DNA of 64,000 nucleotides from Saccopteryx bilineata. Lineage: Eukaryota; Chordata; Mammalia; Chiroptera; Emballonuridae. This document shows, one piece after another, positions 35,145 through 46,563 of the stretch. Every line of letters starts with the position of its first letter. Within the stretch, counting starts at the first letter, position 1. A model generated the notes under the pieces. That model was not told where the DNA came from. It made no database searches and saw nothing but the letters and a program-made list of their open reading frames with translations. The translations under genes were made by a program, and so were the position numbers. Location of the stretch: the NCBI RefSeq assembly GCF_036850765.1, contig NC_089493.1, positions 295,834,349 to 295,898,348 of the forward strand. The letters run 5' to 3'.

Positions 35145-35605
35145 TCGTGATGTTTTTGTGCACTCACCTAGGTGCAGCCACATCTGGGTTTCAGAATTTG
35201 CTGGTAAACACGTGAGTCCATTATCTCATTCAATCTTCACAGTCCCGGGAGAAAGGCATTATTTCTGTGTTATAGACAGGGAAACTGAGGCTGGGAAAGG
35301 CAATCAACTCGTCTGAGTTAGTCTGGGCAAAGCGAGGATCTAACTCCCAGCTTGTGACTACCCACGTCCAAGTCCCGCTCTTCACTCCTGAGTGACACGA
35401 GAACCCCCCCCACACATGACGGTGGTCATGGTCGACTCTCACCCTCGGCTGATGGCTGATAAGCTGCTGAGCTGAGAACGCTCTGCTACTTTCTCAGTCG
35501 GAGCAAGTCGTGGAAAAAGCAGCACGTACCTTCCAGACGAAGGGGTTTGCTCAGCACCAGTGGGTGAGTGTGAAAGGATTTCACATGTTTAAAATAACCT
35601 CAAGC
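35145..35605. other. Intergenic; nothing recognised
   Basis: GACAGGGAAACTGAGGCTGG suggests part of an old MIR-type SINE (35273-35300). Confidence 0.4.
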
Positions 35606-35955
35606 CTGACCAGGCGGTGGCACAGTGGATGGAGCGTCGGACTGGGATGCGGAAGGACCCAGGTTCGAGACCCCGAGGTCGCCAACTTGAGCGCGGGCTC
35701 ATCTGGTTTGAGCAGAGCTCGCCAGCTTGGACTCAAGGTCGCTGGCTCGAGCAAGGGGTTACTCGGTCTGCTGAAGGCCCGCGGTCAAGGCACATATGAG
35801 AAAGCAATCAATGAACAACTAAGGTGTCGTGTCGCAATGCGCAATGAAAAACTAATGATTGATGCTTCTCATCTCTCCGTTCCTGTCTGTCTGTCCCTGT
35901 CTATCCCTCTCTCTGACTCTCTCTCTGTTAAAAAAAAATAAATAAAATAAAATAA
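35606..35955 (+). repeat. tRNA-derived SINE, long type A, near full length
   Basis: GCCTGACCAGGCGGTGGCAC head, GGTTCGAGACCCCGAGGTCG, A-rich tail. Confidence 0.92.
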
Positions 35956-35967
35956 CCTCAAGTCTAA

Positions 35968-36395
35968 CCCTGGCCGGGTAGCTCATTTAGAGCATCGTCC
36001 GGATATGCCAAGGTTGCTTCCTGTTCAGGACACATACAGGAATCAACCAGTGGTGGTGCAGTGGATAGAGAGTATCGACCCTCAGGATGCTGAGGTCCCT
36101 GGGTTCAGAACCCCAAGGTTGTTGGCTTGAGTGCAGAATCATCAACATGACCCCAAGGTCTCTAGCTTTAGCCTGGAAGTTGCTGGCTTGAGTCATCTCT
36201 GCACAACCCCTCAGTCAAGGCACATAGGAGAAGCAATCAGTGAACAACTAAAGTGAAACTATGAGTTGATACTTCTCATCTCTTCTCTTACTTCCTGTCG
36301 CTCTAGAAAAAAAAAACCTTGAAGAACCAACCAATGAATGCATAACTAAATAGAACAAATTGATGTCTCCCTCTCTAAAAGTCAGTAAATACATT
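35968..36395 (+). repeat. tRNA-derived SINE, type C, interrupted by another SINE
   Basis: Outer parts are 35968-36048 (CCCTGGCCGGGTAGCTCA) and 36318-36395 (CAACCAATGAATGCATAAC). The duplicated target is GAATCAACCA / GAACCAACCA. Confidence 0.9.
36049..36317 (+). repeat. tRNA-derived SINE, type A variant, nested
   Basis: TGGTGGTGCAGTGGATAGAG through to AGTGAACAACTAAAGTGAA and an A-tail. The first head bases are missing. Confidence 0.85.
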
Positions 36396-37319
36396 TAAAA
36401 TTTTTTAAACCATTATAAACTAACCTTGAGTCCAGTAACAGCCCTGTAGGCCAACTGCCTAGACTCACACCACCAGTCCTTATTCACTGCGTGACGCCCG
36501 CACCTCAGTCTCCTCACCTGTAAAAGGGGAATAACGGTACCAGTCTGAAAGCGTGGTAAGGGATGAAAGATGATGACGTGTGTAAAGTTCTTAAATCAGT
36601 GCTTGGCACCTAACAAACGTCTGTTGCCTTCATCGCCATCCTCAGTATCTTCATTTTTACAAATGGCGGTCTTGGTCATAAGGCATAGAAACACAAGACT
36701 TCATTGGAAGAATCAGGACTCTCATGGACACAGAGGGCAGGACTTGCAGCTGGACCTTACGAGGAGACTGGAATGCGTATCTGGAAACCCATTGGGACCC
36801 ACGGCATTCACTTTTGTCCCTCTGAGACGGCGGTTTCTAACATCGTTCTCTGTACGTCTGCGCCCCTCACCCTTCTGTGAGCTGGCTTTCTCTTCCTCTC
36901 TGTACTTGGCCAACAACGGCCCGGCCCTGAAGCTGAGTCATCTCTCTTCTACACTCCCTACAACTAGTGCTCCATTTCCAAGTTCCCCGGAGAGAAGCCG
37001 GTCAGCCCAGCTTGGCTCAGCTCTCTCTACTTCTGGTCTAATCAACTAGCCAGGGGGACAGAGTCATGTCTGTAATAATGTCATGGCTGCAGGGGACCCA
37101 GTCCAGTGAGTGGGGAAAGCGGTACCTTTTCCTGTGTATATTATAGTCTCTTTCCAGAAAAAGGTAATTTTTTATAACCGAATTTGGAATCTCATTCATA
37201 CTGCCTTTACCCTACTTATATCCTTTTTCTTCCCAATGCTTATGACTATATGACATTGTATAGTATATTTGTACATGTTCATTGTCTGTCTTACTCTAAG
37301 ATTAAGACTGGCAGGAAGT
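36396..37319. other. Intergenic; nothing recognised
   Basis: Contains an AT-richer unassigned block. Confidence 0.4.
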
Positions 37320-37421
37320 GCCCTGGCTGGTCGGCTGTATGTGCCCTGACTGGGAATTGAACCGGCGATCTCTTTGCTTTGGGATGATGCTCTAACCAAC
37401 AGAGCTAGCCGGCCAGGGCTG
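37320..37421 (-). repeat. Head-to-head SINE chimera, type C
   Basis: A 16-bp plus-strand head (GCCCTGGCTGGTCGGC) is joined to a minus-strand body whose own head ends CTAGCCGGCCAGGGC, giving a short inverted pair. Confidence 0.75.
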
Positions 37422-37534
37422 TGTTTCCACTCTAAGCCATGCACAGTGAACGCCAGAATGGTAGTCATAGAGGCCTAGAAGAAGAATCTGATTGGTTAGT
37501 GGGAGGAACCAATGCAAGCCTGTGAAATTAAAAA

Positions 37535-37935
37535 AGTTTTTCCTATTGATTTTGCAAGAGAGAGAGAGAGAAGGTGAGGGAGAAGTGAGAGGAGCATCAA
37601 CTCGTTTCACTTAGTTGTTCCGTTTAGCTGTGTGCTCACTGATTGCTTTTTTTAAAATTATTTTTAGAGAGGAGAGAGAAGGAGAGAGAGAGGAGAGAGA
37701 GAATGAGAGAGAGAAGGGGGGAGGAGCTGGAAGCATCAACTCCCATATGTGCCTTGACCAGGCAAGCCCAGGGTTTCAAACCCGCGATCTCAGCATTTCC
37801 AGGTCGACACTTTATCCACTGCGCCACCACAGGTCAGGCTGATTGCTTCTTGTATGTGCCCTGACCATGGGTTGAGCCCACAACCTCTGGTGCACCAGGT
37901 CAATGCTTGCTCCACTGAGCCGCCTGCCCAGGATC
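37535..37935 (-). repeat. tRNA-derived SINE interrupted by another SINE
   Basis: Outer parts are 37535-37646 and 37840-37935. The target CTGATTGCTT is repeated on both sides of the inner copy. Confidence 0.9.
37649..37838 (-). repeat. tRNA-derived SINE, type B, nested
   Basis: Minus-strand copy with GGAAGCATCAACTCCCATAT and GCGCCACCACAGGTCAGGC head. Confidence 0.92.
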
Positions 37936-38409
37936 AAGCCTGTGAAGTTTTAAAGAAACTGATTGGTTTGCTTGAAGGAAAGCCAGTCCTTCCCAACCCC
38001 CAAAATGTAAACACAAGGTTAACAGATCCAGCCCTGTTTTCCCTTTGCCTTCCTGCCCGGGAACGTGCTGACCCCGCCTGCCCCCGTGCTGTGTGGACTG
38101 GCAGCTGACTGTGCCCAGGTCCCTGCACCGTCTCCCACGGACAGACTCTGCGCAGTGCCTGGACCGGACTCAGTTTTGATACAAGCTAAACCATGGTGCA
38201 GAGTATCCGGACTTTGGTTTTTATACTGGGCTTAATGAAGACAAGCCTAGACTTTTTCCTTGGTGGGACAGGTGGAAATAAAACACTGGATACCCGTGAG
38301 CAACCTTCTAGTTCAACCCTGAATAAATCTTACTGCAACAGTTGAAGCTCCTCCCATTGCTGGTCCTATAACATGCTGATTATGCAACTCCTTACAAGAA
38401 CCACATTTC

Positions 38410-38572
38410 TGCCTGGCCTGTGGTGGCGCCGTGGATAAAGCATCGACCTGGAACGCTGAGGTCGCCGGTTCGAAACCCTGGGCTTGCCTGGTCAAGGCAC
38501 ATATGGGAGTTGATGCTTCCTGCTGCTCCCCCCTTCTCTCTCTCCTCTCTCTAAAATGAGTAAATAAAATAG
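38410..38572 (+). repeat. tRNA-derived SINE, type B
   Basis: GCCTGGCCTGTGGTGGCGCC head, TTCGAAACCCTGGGCTTGCC, short CT tail. Confidence 0.9.
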
Positions 38573-39027
38573 AACATTTCCACGAGCATCAAAGGAACCC
38601 CTGCACTGGGTTCTGATTGATGAGTAGGAGTTCCTTAGGTCTGTTGAGGTCGGGAGGGTATTCCACGTAGAGATGGAAAAGAGAAACGCACAAAGGCAGA
38701 CGTGATTGGAGCCACGGGTAGGGGTTGGAGGAGTCTTCAAGTGGCAGAGGAGAAATCCAAACAGCCCTTCTTTGCAGGTTAAAAATATCAAGGTGCTGGC
38801 TGATGCCAACAACAAAACCCAGATCCAGACCAGCTGAGACAATATTCAGTATCCCACAGAACAGGAAGTTCAGGGGACAGGCAGGCTCTGGGTTGGTTCA
38901 CGAAGCAGTCAGTGACATCACTTTGGACCTCAGGGCTTTCCATCCCGCTGCATAACTGGCCATAGCACCAGCAAGGGCCTTGGATTGATCCTAGCTCTGC
39001 TCACAGCCGGCTTCTGGAAGCTGCCTG
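38573..39027. other. Intergenic; nothing recognised
   Basis: No gene or repeat identified. Confidence 0.5.
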
Positions 39028-39182
39028 CCCTGACCAGGTAGCTCAGTTGGTTAGAGCATTGTCCTGGTACTCCAAGGTTGCAGGTTCAATCCCTGGTCAG
39101 GGCACATACATGAATTAACTAATGAATGCATAAACAAGTGGAACAACAAACTGATGTGTCTCTCAATAAAACAAAAGTCAAT
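39028..39182 (+). repeat. tRNA-derived SINE, type C
   Basis: CTGCCCTGACCAGGTAGCTC head to CTCAATAAAACAAAAGTC; its tail is the insertion point of the next element. Confidence 0.87.
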
Positions 39183-39500
39183 TTTTTTTTTTTTTTACAG
39201 AGACAGAGTAAGAGAGAGGGATAGACAGGGACAGACAGGAATGGAGAGATGAGAAGCATCATCAGTTTTTCGTTGCGACACCTTAGTTGTTCACTGATTG
39301 CTTTCTCTTATGTGCCTTGACTGCGGGCCTTCAGCAGACCAAGTAACCCCTTGCTCGAGCCAGCGACCTTGAGTCCAAGCTGGTGAGCTTTTGCTCAAAC
39401 CAGATGAGCCTGCGCTGAAGCTGGCGACCTTGGGGTCTCGAACCTGGGTCCTCGGCATCCCAGTCCGATGCTCTATCCACTGCGCCACCGCCTAGTCAGG
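39183..39500 (-). repeat. tRNA-derived SINE, long type A, inserted in the tail of the previous one
   Basis: Minus-strand copy; the remaining SINE tail (TCAATAAATC) resumes at about 39502. Confidence 0.88.
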
Positions 39501-39640
39501 CTCAATAAATCTTTTAAAAAATGAGAAAAAAAAAAAAAAAGCACTAGGCCCATCTCCACTTCCTCCTCATGTCTGGTTGGAGGGAGTGGCTCTCCAAGGA
39601 GACTTTACCAAACACTCTCCCCCACTTGCACTTCCCCCTT

Positions 39641-39804
39641 TTTTTTTTTTAAATTTACTGATGGATTTTAGAGAGGAAGGGGGAGAGAGGGAGAGAGAAA
39701 AACAGAAACCTCCATCTACTTCTGTATACATCCTGACCAGGGATCGAACCAGCCACCTCTGTGTTGGGACAATGCTCTAATGAACTGAGCCATCCAGCCA
39801 GGGC
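39641..39804 (-). repeat. tRNA-derived SINE, type C
   Basis: Minus-strand copy ending GCCATCCAGCCAGGGC. Confidence 0.85.
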
Positions 39805-40740
39805 ACCGAACCCCTCACTGCTGATGCAGTGGGAGGGAACCCCCCCCCCACAGATCAGACCCAGAGCTGGGGTGCATGGCCTGCTGGGGGGTCTGTGGAT
39901 GTCCGAACAAAGTGGGGGTTTGGTCAGTGAAGACATCAGACGCTGGCTTCAGGAGGTGGAAGGTGAAAAGCCACGGAAATGCCTTAAGCCGAAGTGGTGT
40001 ATCGGATTGGTGTGTTCTAGAAGGGTCATTCTGCCAGCTCTGCCGGAGAGACATGAGCAGGGTCAGCCCAGAAGCAGGACGACGCCCTGGGAGGAGGGGA
40101 CTTGCCGTGATGAGGCCATGTGTCCTCATCGCAGCCTGACCGGGTCTGTCTGCCAGCTGTGTCACCCAGTCCTGCCACAGACACACGGTGTCACCCTGCT
40201 TCATCCTGTTCCTCTGCTTCTATGAGCCTGGAGCCGAAACACAGTTGTGTCATCTCTCGTTTGACCAGAACTCGGTCTCTGGTCAGCAAACAGGAGGCCG
40301 TGTTCCTAGGATTACTTGACGTGTGTCAGAACTTTATTCTCCCCAGGGCTAATGCTTAAGGGAGAGGTCATGCAAGGGTTTGTATGCAAGTTGCCTGAGG
40401 CTCTTCCCTGGCCACTTTGTTCGTTCTCTGTGGGGGTCTGCCACATGAATAGTGACATGCCAGGGGAGGGAAGGTCAGGAAGGGGTCTAACCTTCCTAGA
40501 GATAAGTTAGGGGAGGAAAGGTCTCCTTAGGGGCGAGGTCTCACCCTACAATACTTGTTTTCTCAGTTTTAACCATTGCTAGGTACCTGGTGGAGAAAAT
40601 AAAGCAGAGCAAGGAGGGGAGCAGGCTCGTCCTTCTAGAGAAGGTGGTCAGGAAAAGCCCTCCTGAATAAAAGTGCTAACTGAACCATCCGTTACCCGAA
40701 ATTTAAGTTTAACGGGTGCGCACGCAGAGTTTTCGCTGCC
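39805..40740. other. Upstream flank of GGA2; nothing recognised
   Basis: No exon or repeat was named. AATAAAGC at about 40598 could be a poly(A) signal of something transcribed on the plus strand. Confidence 0.4.
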
Positions 40741-40777
40741 AAGTCCCGCTGTTGCAGGACGAGCACGCCCGCCCAGG

Positions 40778-40900
40778 GGGCGGAACCTGCAGGGTGGGCG
40801 TGCCCGAGAGGCCCCGGTTCAGGGGGCGGGGCCTGAGGGTGGGCGTGCCCGAGAGGCGCCAGCCCAGAGGCGGGGCCTGCATGGTGCTGGGCGTGTCCGC
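40778..40900. repeat. Promoter minisatellite of about 46 bp with GC boxes
   Basis: GTGGGCGTGCCCGAGAGGC occurs at 40794 and 40839, each followed by a G-rich GC-box segment. A third, partial unit carries GGGCGTGTCC. Confidence 0.8.
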
Positions 40901-40994
40901 CTAAGCCCCGCCCCCGTCACGTGCGGGCCCGCGCCTGCCGCGTCGGCATCCGGAGCGAGCCAGCCGGCCGCGGGGCAGCAGCGGTGCCAGTCCC

Positions 40995-41067
40995 ATGGCG
41001 GCGGTGGCGGGGTCCGAGTCGGCCGGGGGGCCCCCGGGGCCGGCGGCGGCGCTGGAGCTGTGGCTCA
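40995..41067 (+). CDS. GGA2: GGA2 coding exon 1
   Basis: [19 protein letters not shown] to ELWL plus one base; donor GTGAGT. No upstream in-frame ATG lies nearby. Confidence 0.93.
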
Positions 41068-44000
41068 GTGAGTAGCCGGGCCTCACAGGAGGCCTTTCTC
41101 CGCCGCCGGAGGGCGGGGCCGGACCCGGGCCCCGGCCCGAGGGGAGGAAGCCCCAGGGGCCCTGGGGCTGCGGGCGGAGCCCGGGCGCTGCGCTCGGCCC
41201 CGCTCCGCGCTGCCCTGCAGCCCCGTGCAGACAGACGGTCACGGAGGGACAGACCTGGGCTGAGCCTTGCTCGCGTGCCCGCACTGTGCCAGCGCCGCCT
41301 GCAGCGGTCACCCCGCCGCAGACCCCGAGAGCCGGCTTCCCCCGCTCCCCGTTCAGAGGCGGGGACCGTTAGGCCTCCGGGGGACGCGACCGTACCGGCG
41401 CGCGGCCCCTGCGCCCCTGGCGAGCCGCGGAGGGTTCCTGCTGCTCTCCAGACGGACCCCTTTTCCGTGTGCGCGCGCTGACCGTGGTCGGACTGCCGTG
41501 TGGGGTCTCCTCCTGGAAGCCGGACACAGCCACGGGTGCAGGGGCCTGCCGCCGCGTGTTCCCGGGGAGGCGTGCCCTTGCAGTGGGCTCTGCGGGGGCT
41601 GGGCGCACGGAGGCCACGCAGGGTCCTCCTCCCGGTTTTTAGCGGGTCCCCCGGCCTGTAACAACAGCGCCTTGTGCGTAATGGGCAGAGAGAGGGACGC
41701 GTTTGTTGAACGTGCGGTAGTAAGGAAGGCGTCCTGGGGACTGTCCCAGCGGACATAGAATTTGAGTGGACAGTGGAGACGACGACATGTCAGACGAGAA
41801 ACTGCATGTGGAGAAGCAGGGGGACAGGGGCTGGCGCATCCTGGGAAGGAGTAGGTCGAGGCCGCAAGAGAGGCTGCAGGGCTAGTTGGGGCAAGCTCTT
41901 CAAGGGGCTCGTGCGCTCAGAAAGGGGTTTATACTTGATTCCGGTGGTGTTGGGAGGGGGGGTGCTGTCGTTTCAGCCAGAAAATCTGTGATCTGGGACA
42001 CACCTGCTGGAAGCATCACTGGCGGCCACGTGGAACTGAGACTTGGGGCAGGCAGAGGCTGAAGAGCTCAGGGGCTCAAGGAGACACAGGCTTTGGGGTG
42101 GAGAGGAGAAATCGTTAGAAGGCACGAGCAGCCAGCGGTGCGTTAGGATGGAGGCACAGGCTGGGAGGAATCAAGGACGGACCCCGGTTTCAGGCTCTGA
42201 GAATTGGTTGGTTACAGATAACTTCAACAGGGAGGACGGCGCTAGATTAGGGAGGAGGAGACAGTTGAGTTTGAGGTGCTTTTGGTACCGTCAGATGCTC
42301 TCGAGGTAGTTGGTCAGCTAGTTGGTCGGATTTGGTAAGAGCTGGAGGTCAGCTTGGGAATCTTCAGTCCGTTGGCACTGAGCTTGTCCAGGGAGGCTGT
42401 AGCTGGAGCACCGAGCACCTCAACGTTAAGAAGCAGATGGGGGAAAGCAGCGTGAAGACTGAAGGACAGGCAGACACGGGGTGGGAGGGCCGGGGAGAGG
42501 GGTTGAAAGCGGAGAGTTAAATGGTGGGAATAGAAGGTGGATGAGGAGGCACGGGAGAACAGTTAGGTGTAGGCTGGTGTTGCCAAACGGTCGAGTGGGC
42601 AGGGTTAGAGGACTGCAAGTGCTGCTGACCCGGGCGGTGGAAAAGATAAGAGGGAATGTGACTGCGGGGGGGGGGGGGGGGGGGGGGCAGCTCTTTAGCT
42701 CCAGAAGTTGCTAGATCTTTCAGTGTTTCAGATAGGACGAGCTACCTCTATTTTTCATCTTTTTGTGTTTTTTTTTTAAGATGATAACTATTTTGGAGTA
42801 TAAAATTGTCTAGTGCAGGCCAGGCAGAATTCATCTGTGGGGAGAGTAGCCAGAGGGAATTCGGACGCAAGCGAGAGGGGCACCGCTGAGCCCCTGTTGA
42901 CTTGATGTTCCTTCGTGGGCAGTGTCCCTCCTGAATTCTAGGTTCAATGTTCAGGCTGTTGGAGAGGAGCTTAGAGGTGCTGAGGGTCAGAGCTAGAGCA
43001 GAAAGGGGGTGACAGGACGGGCACCTTTTGTTTTTCTCAGTGTCTCTGGAAGGAGATAAAGATGATTGCAGGTGCAAATATTTGTCAGTAGCGACCACAC
43101 CCCTCAGCAGCAACCCTGCTGGGTGTGAGGGGCCGAGGGGATGAGAGGAAGGTGCGGATGTTGGGGAATGGCTGGTGAGAGAAACAGAAGGGGGCTGGCC
43201 TGGATGGCTGGAAACAGGGTTTCCCAAGCTCAGCACTGCCTATATTGCAGGCGGTCTGTCCTGTGTGCGGTAGCTGTTGGTGGAACCCCTGACCTCTATC
43301 CTCTAGATATCAGCAACACACACCCTCAACCCAGTCAACCCAGAATGTCTCCAGACCTTGCCAGATGTTCCTTGGGGGAGAAGGGGCCGGATCACCTCTG
43401 CCCTCCCCACTTGACATCCTGTCATCTCTCCTGCGCCCAGTAGGAGCAGAGAAGGCTAACTGTGGTTAAACCAGCGTTGCTGGGAGGTGGGAGGGGCAGT
43501 GGGGGTGGTGCAGCGGAGGGTGGGGGCAGAGAGGTCCATAGGGCAAGGACAGGGGTGTTGAAGGAATGCCTGAGTCTAGGCTGGATGGAGAAAGAAGCCC
43601 CTGTATGTCGGGGACCGCAAGCCTACAGCGTCCTTGCGGTTTAGATTTTTGAGGGATAGAGGTGTGGGGAACTGGCAGTAAGCTGACCGTCTGCCCAGCA
43701 CCCACCTCACCTCCTAGGTGAAGTTGCTAACGGCTAAGTTTTCTTCCACACCTCCATGTTAGCTGTGACACTGGATTGTTTGTACTCATCCTGTCCCCCA
43801 TGTCCCTCAGAGAGACCGGAGGCAGTTTCCTTTTTATTTGTTTTGTGAAGTTAGATGTATGTATGGTGGGGGTTTTCTGCGCTTGGGAGAATTCTTGGGT
43901 TGCCTTGGGAATGTGACTTTGTTTTTTATTTATTTGTTTATTTATTTATTTATTTTTTACAGAGACAGAGAGTGAATCAGAGAGAGGGATAGACAGGGAC

Positions 44001-46512
44001 AGACAGACAGGAACGGAGAGATGAGAAGCATCAATCATTAGTTTTTCATTGCACGTTGCAACACCTTAGTTATTCATCGATTGCTTTCTCATATGTGCCT
44101 TGACTGCGGGCCTTCAGCAGACAGAGTAACCCCTTGCTCAAGCCAGCGACCTTGGGTTCAAGCTGGTGGGCTTTTCCTCAAACCAGATGAGCCCGCACTC
44201 AAGCTGGCGACCTCAGGGTCTTGAACCCGGGTCCTCTGCATCCCAGTCTGATGCTCCATCCACTGCACCACCGCCCAGGCGTGACTTTGTTTTAATGATC
44301 TCTTTGATTTGCTAATGGCCTCACTTTGCCCTATAAATAAAGCAGGTGTGGGGGGGTGGAGACTCAGCTATCTTCTGCGATGTAGAGAGTCTGTAGAGAG
44401 TCATCTGGAGCCCATCCTTTTTCTCTTTCAGTCTATTTTCTTAATTCCGTGCTGTTCCCACTGAGGACCTGGAATTTCTAGCAGCGCTGGCTCGCGCCAC
44501 CTTAGGCCTGCTGTGTTTCCAAGATGGGACTGTCATGACAATGCATCCCTCTTCGGGTCATAGGCATCAAGGAAATTAGTGCATCTGAAGCACTTAGAAT
44601 AGTGCCGGCACATAGTAAGGGTTCGCTGTTGTTATCATTCATCTGTTTAGTTGTGGGTGGCAGAAAGTTAACTTGTGTAGCATTAGCAAAAACATAAGAA
44701 AGCGCTGGACCTAGAATTGAGGAGGATCAGTGCCCCCAGAGGATCACATCAGGAAGCTGTTCTTGGAAGCTCCTGCCTGGAACACACACAGCTACTTGGG
44801 CCTTGCAGAGCTGCCCCCACCCGGGCTGGTCCAGCCCGCGTTTCACAGGGCTGCACGTGGAACTGCCCGTTCCTGTTCATGAAGAGCCTCCTGCAGCCCG
44901 TCCTACGGGTGTCCTTCGGCTGGTCAGTCCCAGCCAGTGGGCATCCCAGGGTGCTGCCAGTTTCCTGCTATTCTGAGGAGACCGGGCCCTCTGGTTCTCT
45001 GGGGTTCTAGCTCTGGGCCTGTGGCCGGAACGGCAGTAGCTTCAAGTCGAGTGCTCAGCAAGTCCCTTCCAGCTGGACCTACTGCCCGGTGGCATGTCTT
45101 GTCTGACCAGCCCACTTTCATGCCTCCCTTGGGCAACAGGGGTGACTGGTGGAGCCCAGCACAGGATAGCCCGGGGTGGGTCGGGCCTTACTGTGTGCTT
45201 GTTGAATGACTGCCAGATGGTACAAGTCCGTCAGTATGCACCTCCTGCAGAAGGGGCCCCTGGGCCTTGACTGCCGTTGAAGGGTTGAAATCCAGATGTC
45301 CCTGGAGGGGACTCTTCAAGCATAGACTGCGCCTAGCGGCCCAGAGGTGTGACCCTGGCTCTGGTGACATCTGGTGGGGTGATTTTGCTTCTGAATTAGT
45401 CACTGGAATGAGCCTATCACTCATACCTGGGGGTCTCAGCACTTTCCTTTCCACCACCTCCATCCCTCCCATCCTTCCATCCCCCTCCCTCCCTTTCATC
45501 CCCCTCCCTCCTCCCTCCCTCCCTCCCTCCCTCCCTCCCTCCCTCCCTCCCTCCCTCCTCCCTCCTTCCCATCCTCCCACTTAGTTGCGCCCTCCCCTGA
45601 CTGGGGATAGAACAGGCTGCCCTGGCTATGCACTGTGCCACTAGCCAGGGCTCTCAGCAGTTCTCTTAATACTGTTAAGCCTAATCTGGAGGGACTCAAA
45701 ACATTGAAGACAGGAACAAAATCCAAAATCCATCGATTCTACACCAGAGCTTTATTGTCTAGCTTGGCCAGGCGTTGGCAACTCTGAGCCTGCCGGCCCT
45801 TTGTTCTACTTAGTTTTTATAGTTTTGCAAGCGGGGAGTACAGAAGCAAAAATTGCAGTTACGAGCCCCTTACCACTAGTGGTATAGTCATATGCCCTTT
45901 AACATGAGAGGACCATGTTCAGTTTGTAAGCCATACATCATTTTGGAGAAAACAAAATTTACAAGTCAACTCAATGGTAGAAAGATGTCTCTTTACATAT
46001 TAAAGGCCTTCCTATATTCCCTAATGCTTATCCGCCATCTCTTTGTCCAGAGTCATACACATTAACTCCATGCATTTACATAGGAGAGGTAGTTTCTGTG
46101 TGGACAAATGCCGGCAAATGGCTCATTGCTATAAGAAAAGGTTTATTTTGGCTTTTCTCTTCCTGCACCTGGCTAGCCATTCACCATTTCCCTGCAGGTG
46201 TGGTGGAAGGTCAGGGAATCCATGTTTTCCTCCCCTTTGCATTCACAATACAATGCCAAGGGCCATCCTGGTTTTATGCCAATCACACAGTACAGAGATT
46301 ATTCACAAAATTTCTCTGCACACCTTAACCTAAATTAATAAAATGTTCTTTAAGCCTCTTAAAATATTAATATTGAGCCTGACCTGTGGTGGCGCAGTGG
46401 ATAAAGCGTTGACCTGGAAATGCTGAGGTTGCCGGTTCGAAACCCTGGGCTTGCCTGGTCAAGGCACATATGGGAGTTGATGCTTCCAGCTCCTCCCCCC
46501 CTTCTCTCTCTC

Positions 46513-46563
<51 letters not shown>

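Larger units (their letters stand above)
40741..41430. promoter_or_regulatory. GGA2: GGA2 CpG-island promoter
   Basis: CpG-dense. GC boxes are at 40822-40833 (GGGGGCGGGGCC), 40868-40877 and 40906-40917 (minus sense), with a CACGTG E-box at 40918-40923, 72 bp before the ATG. No TATA box is seen. Confidence 0.82.

Noticed and set aside
40917..41756. 279-codon minus-strand ORF over the GGA2 CpG island
   Set aside because: Arg/Pro/Gly-rich shadow ORF typical of GC-rich antisense. The plus-strand GGA2 exon 1 explains the region.
45740..46340. A confident LTR call for the AT-rich block
   Set aside because: Only a possible reversed poly(A) signal supports it; no paired ends or target duplication were found, so it is listed as unassigned.
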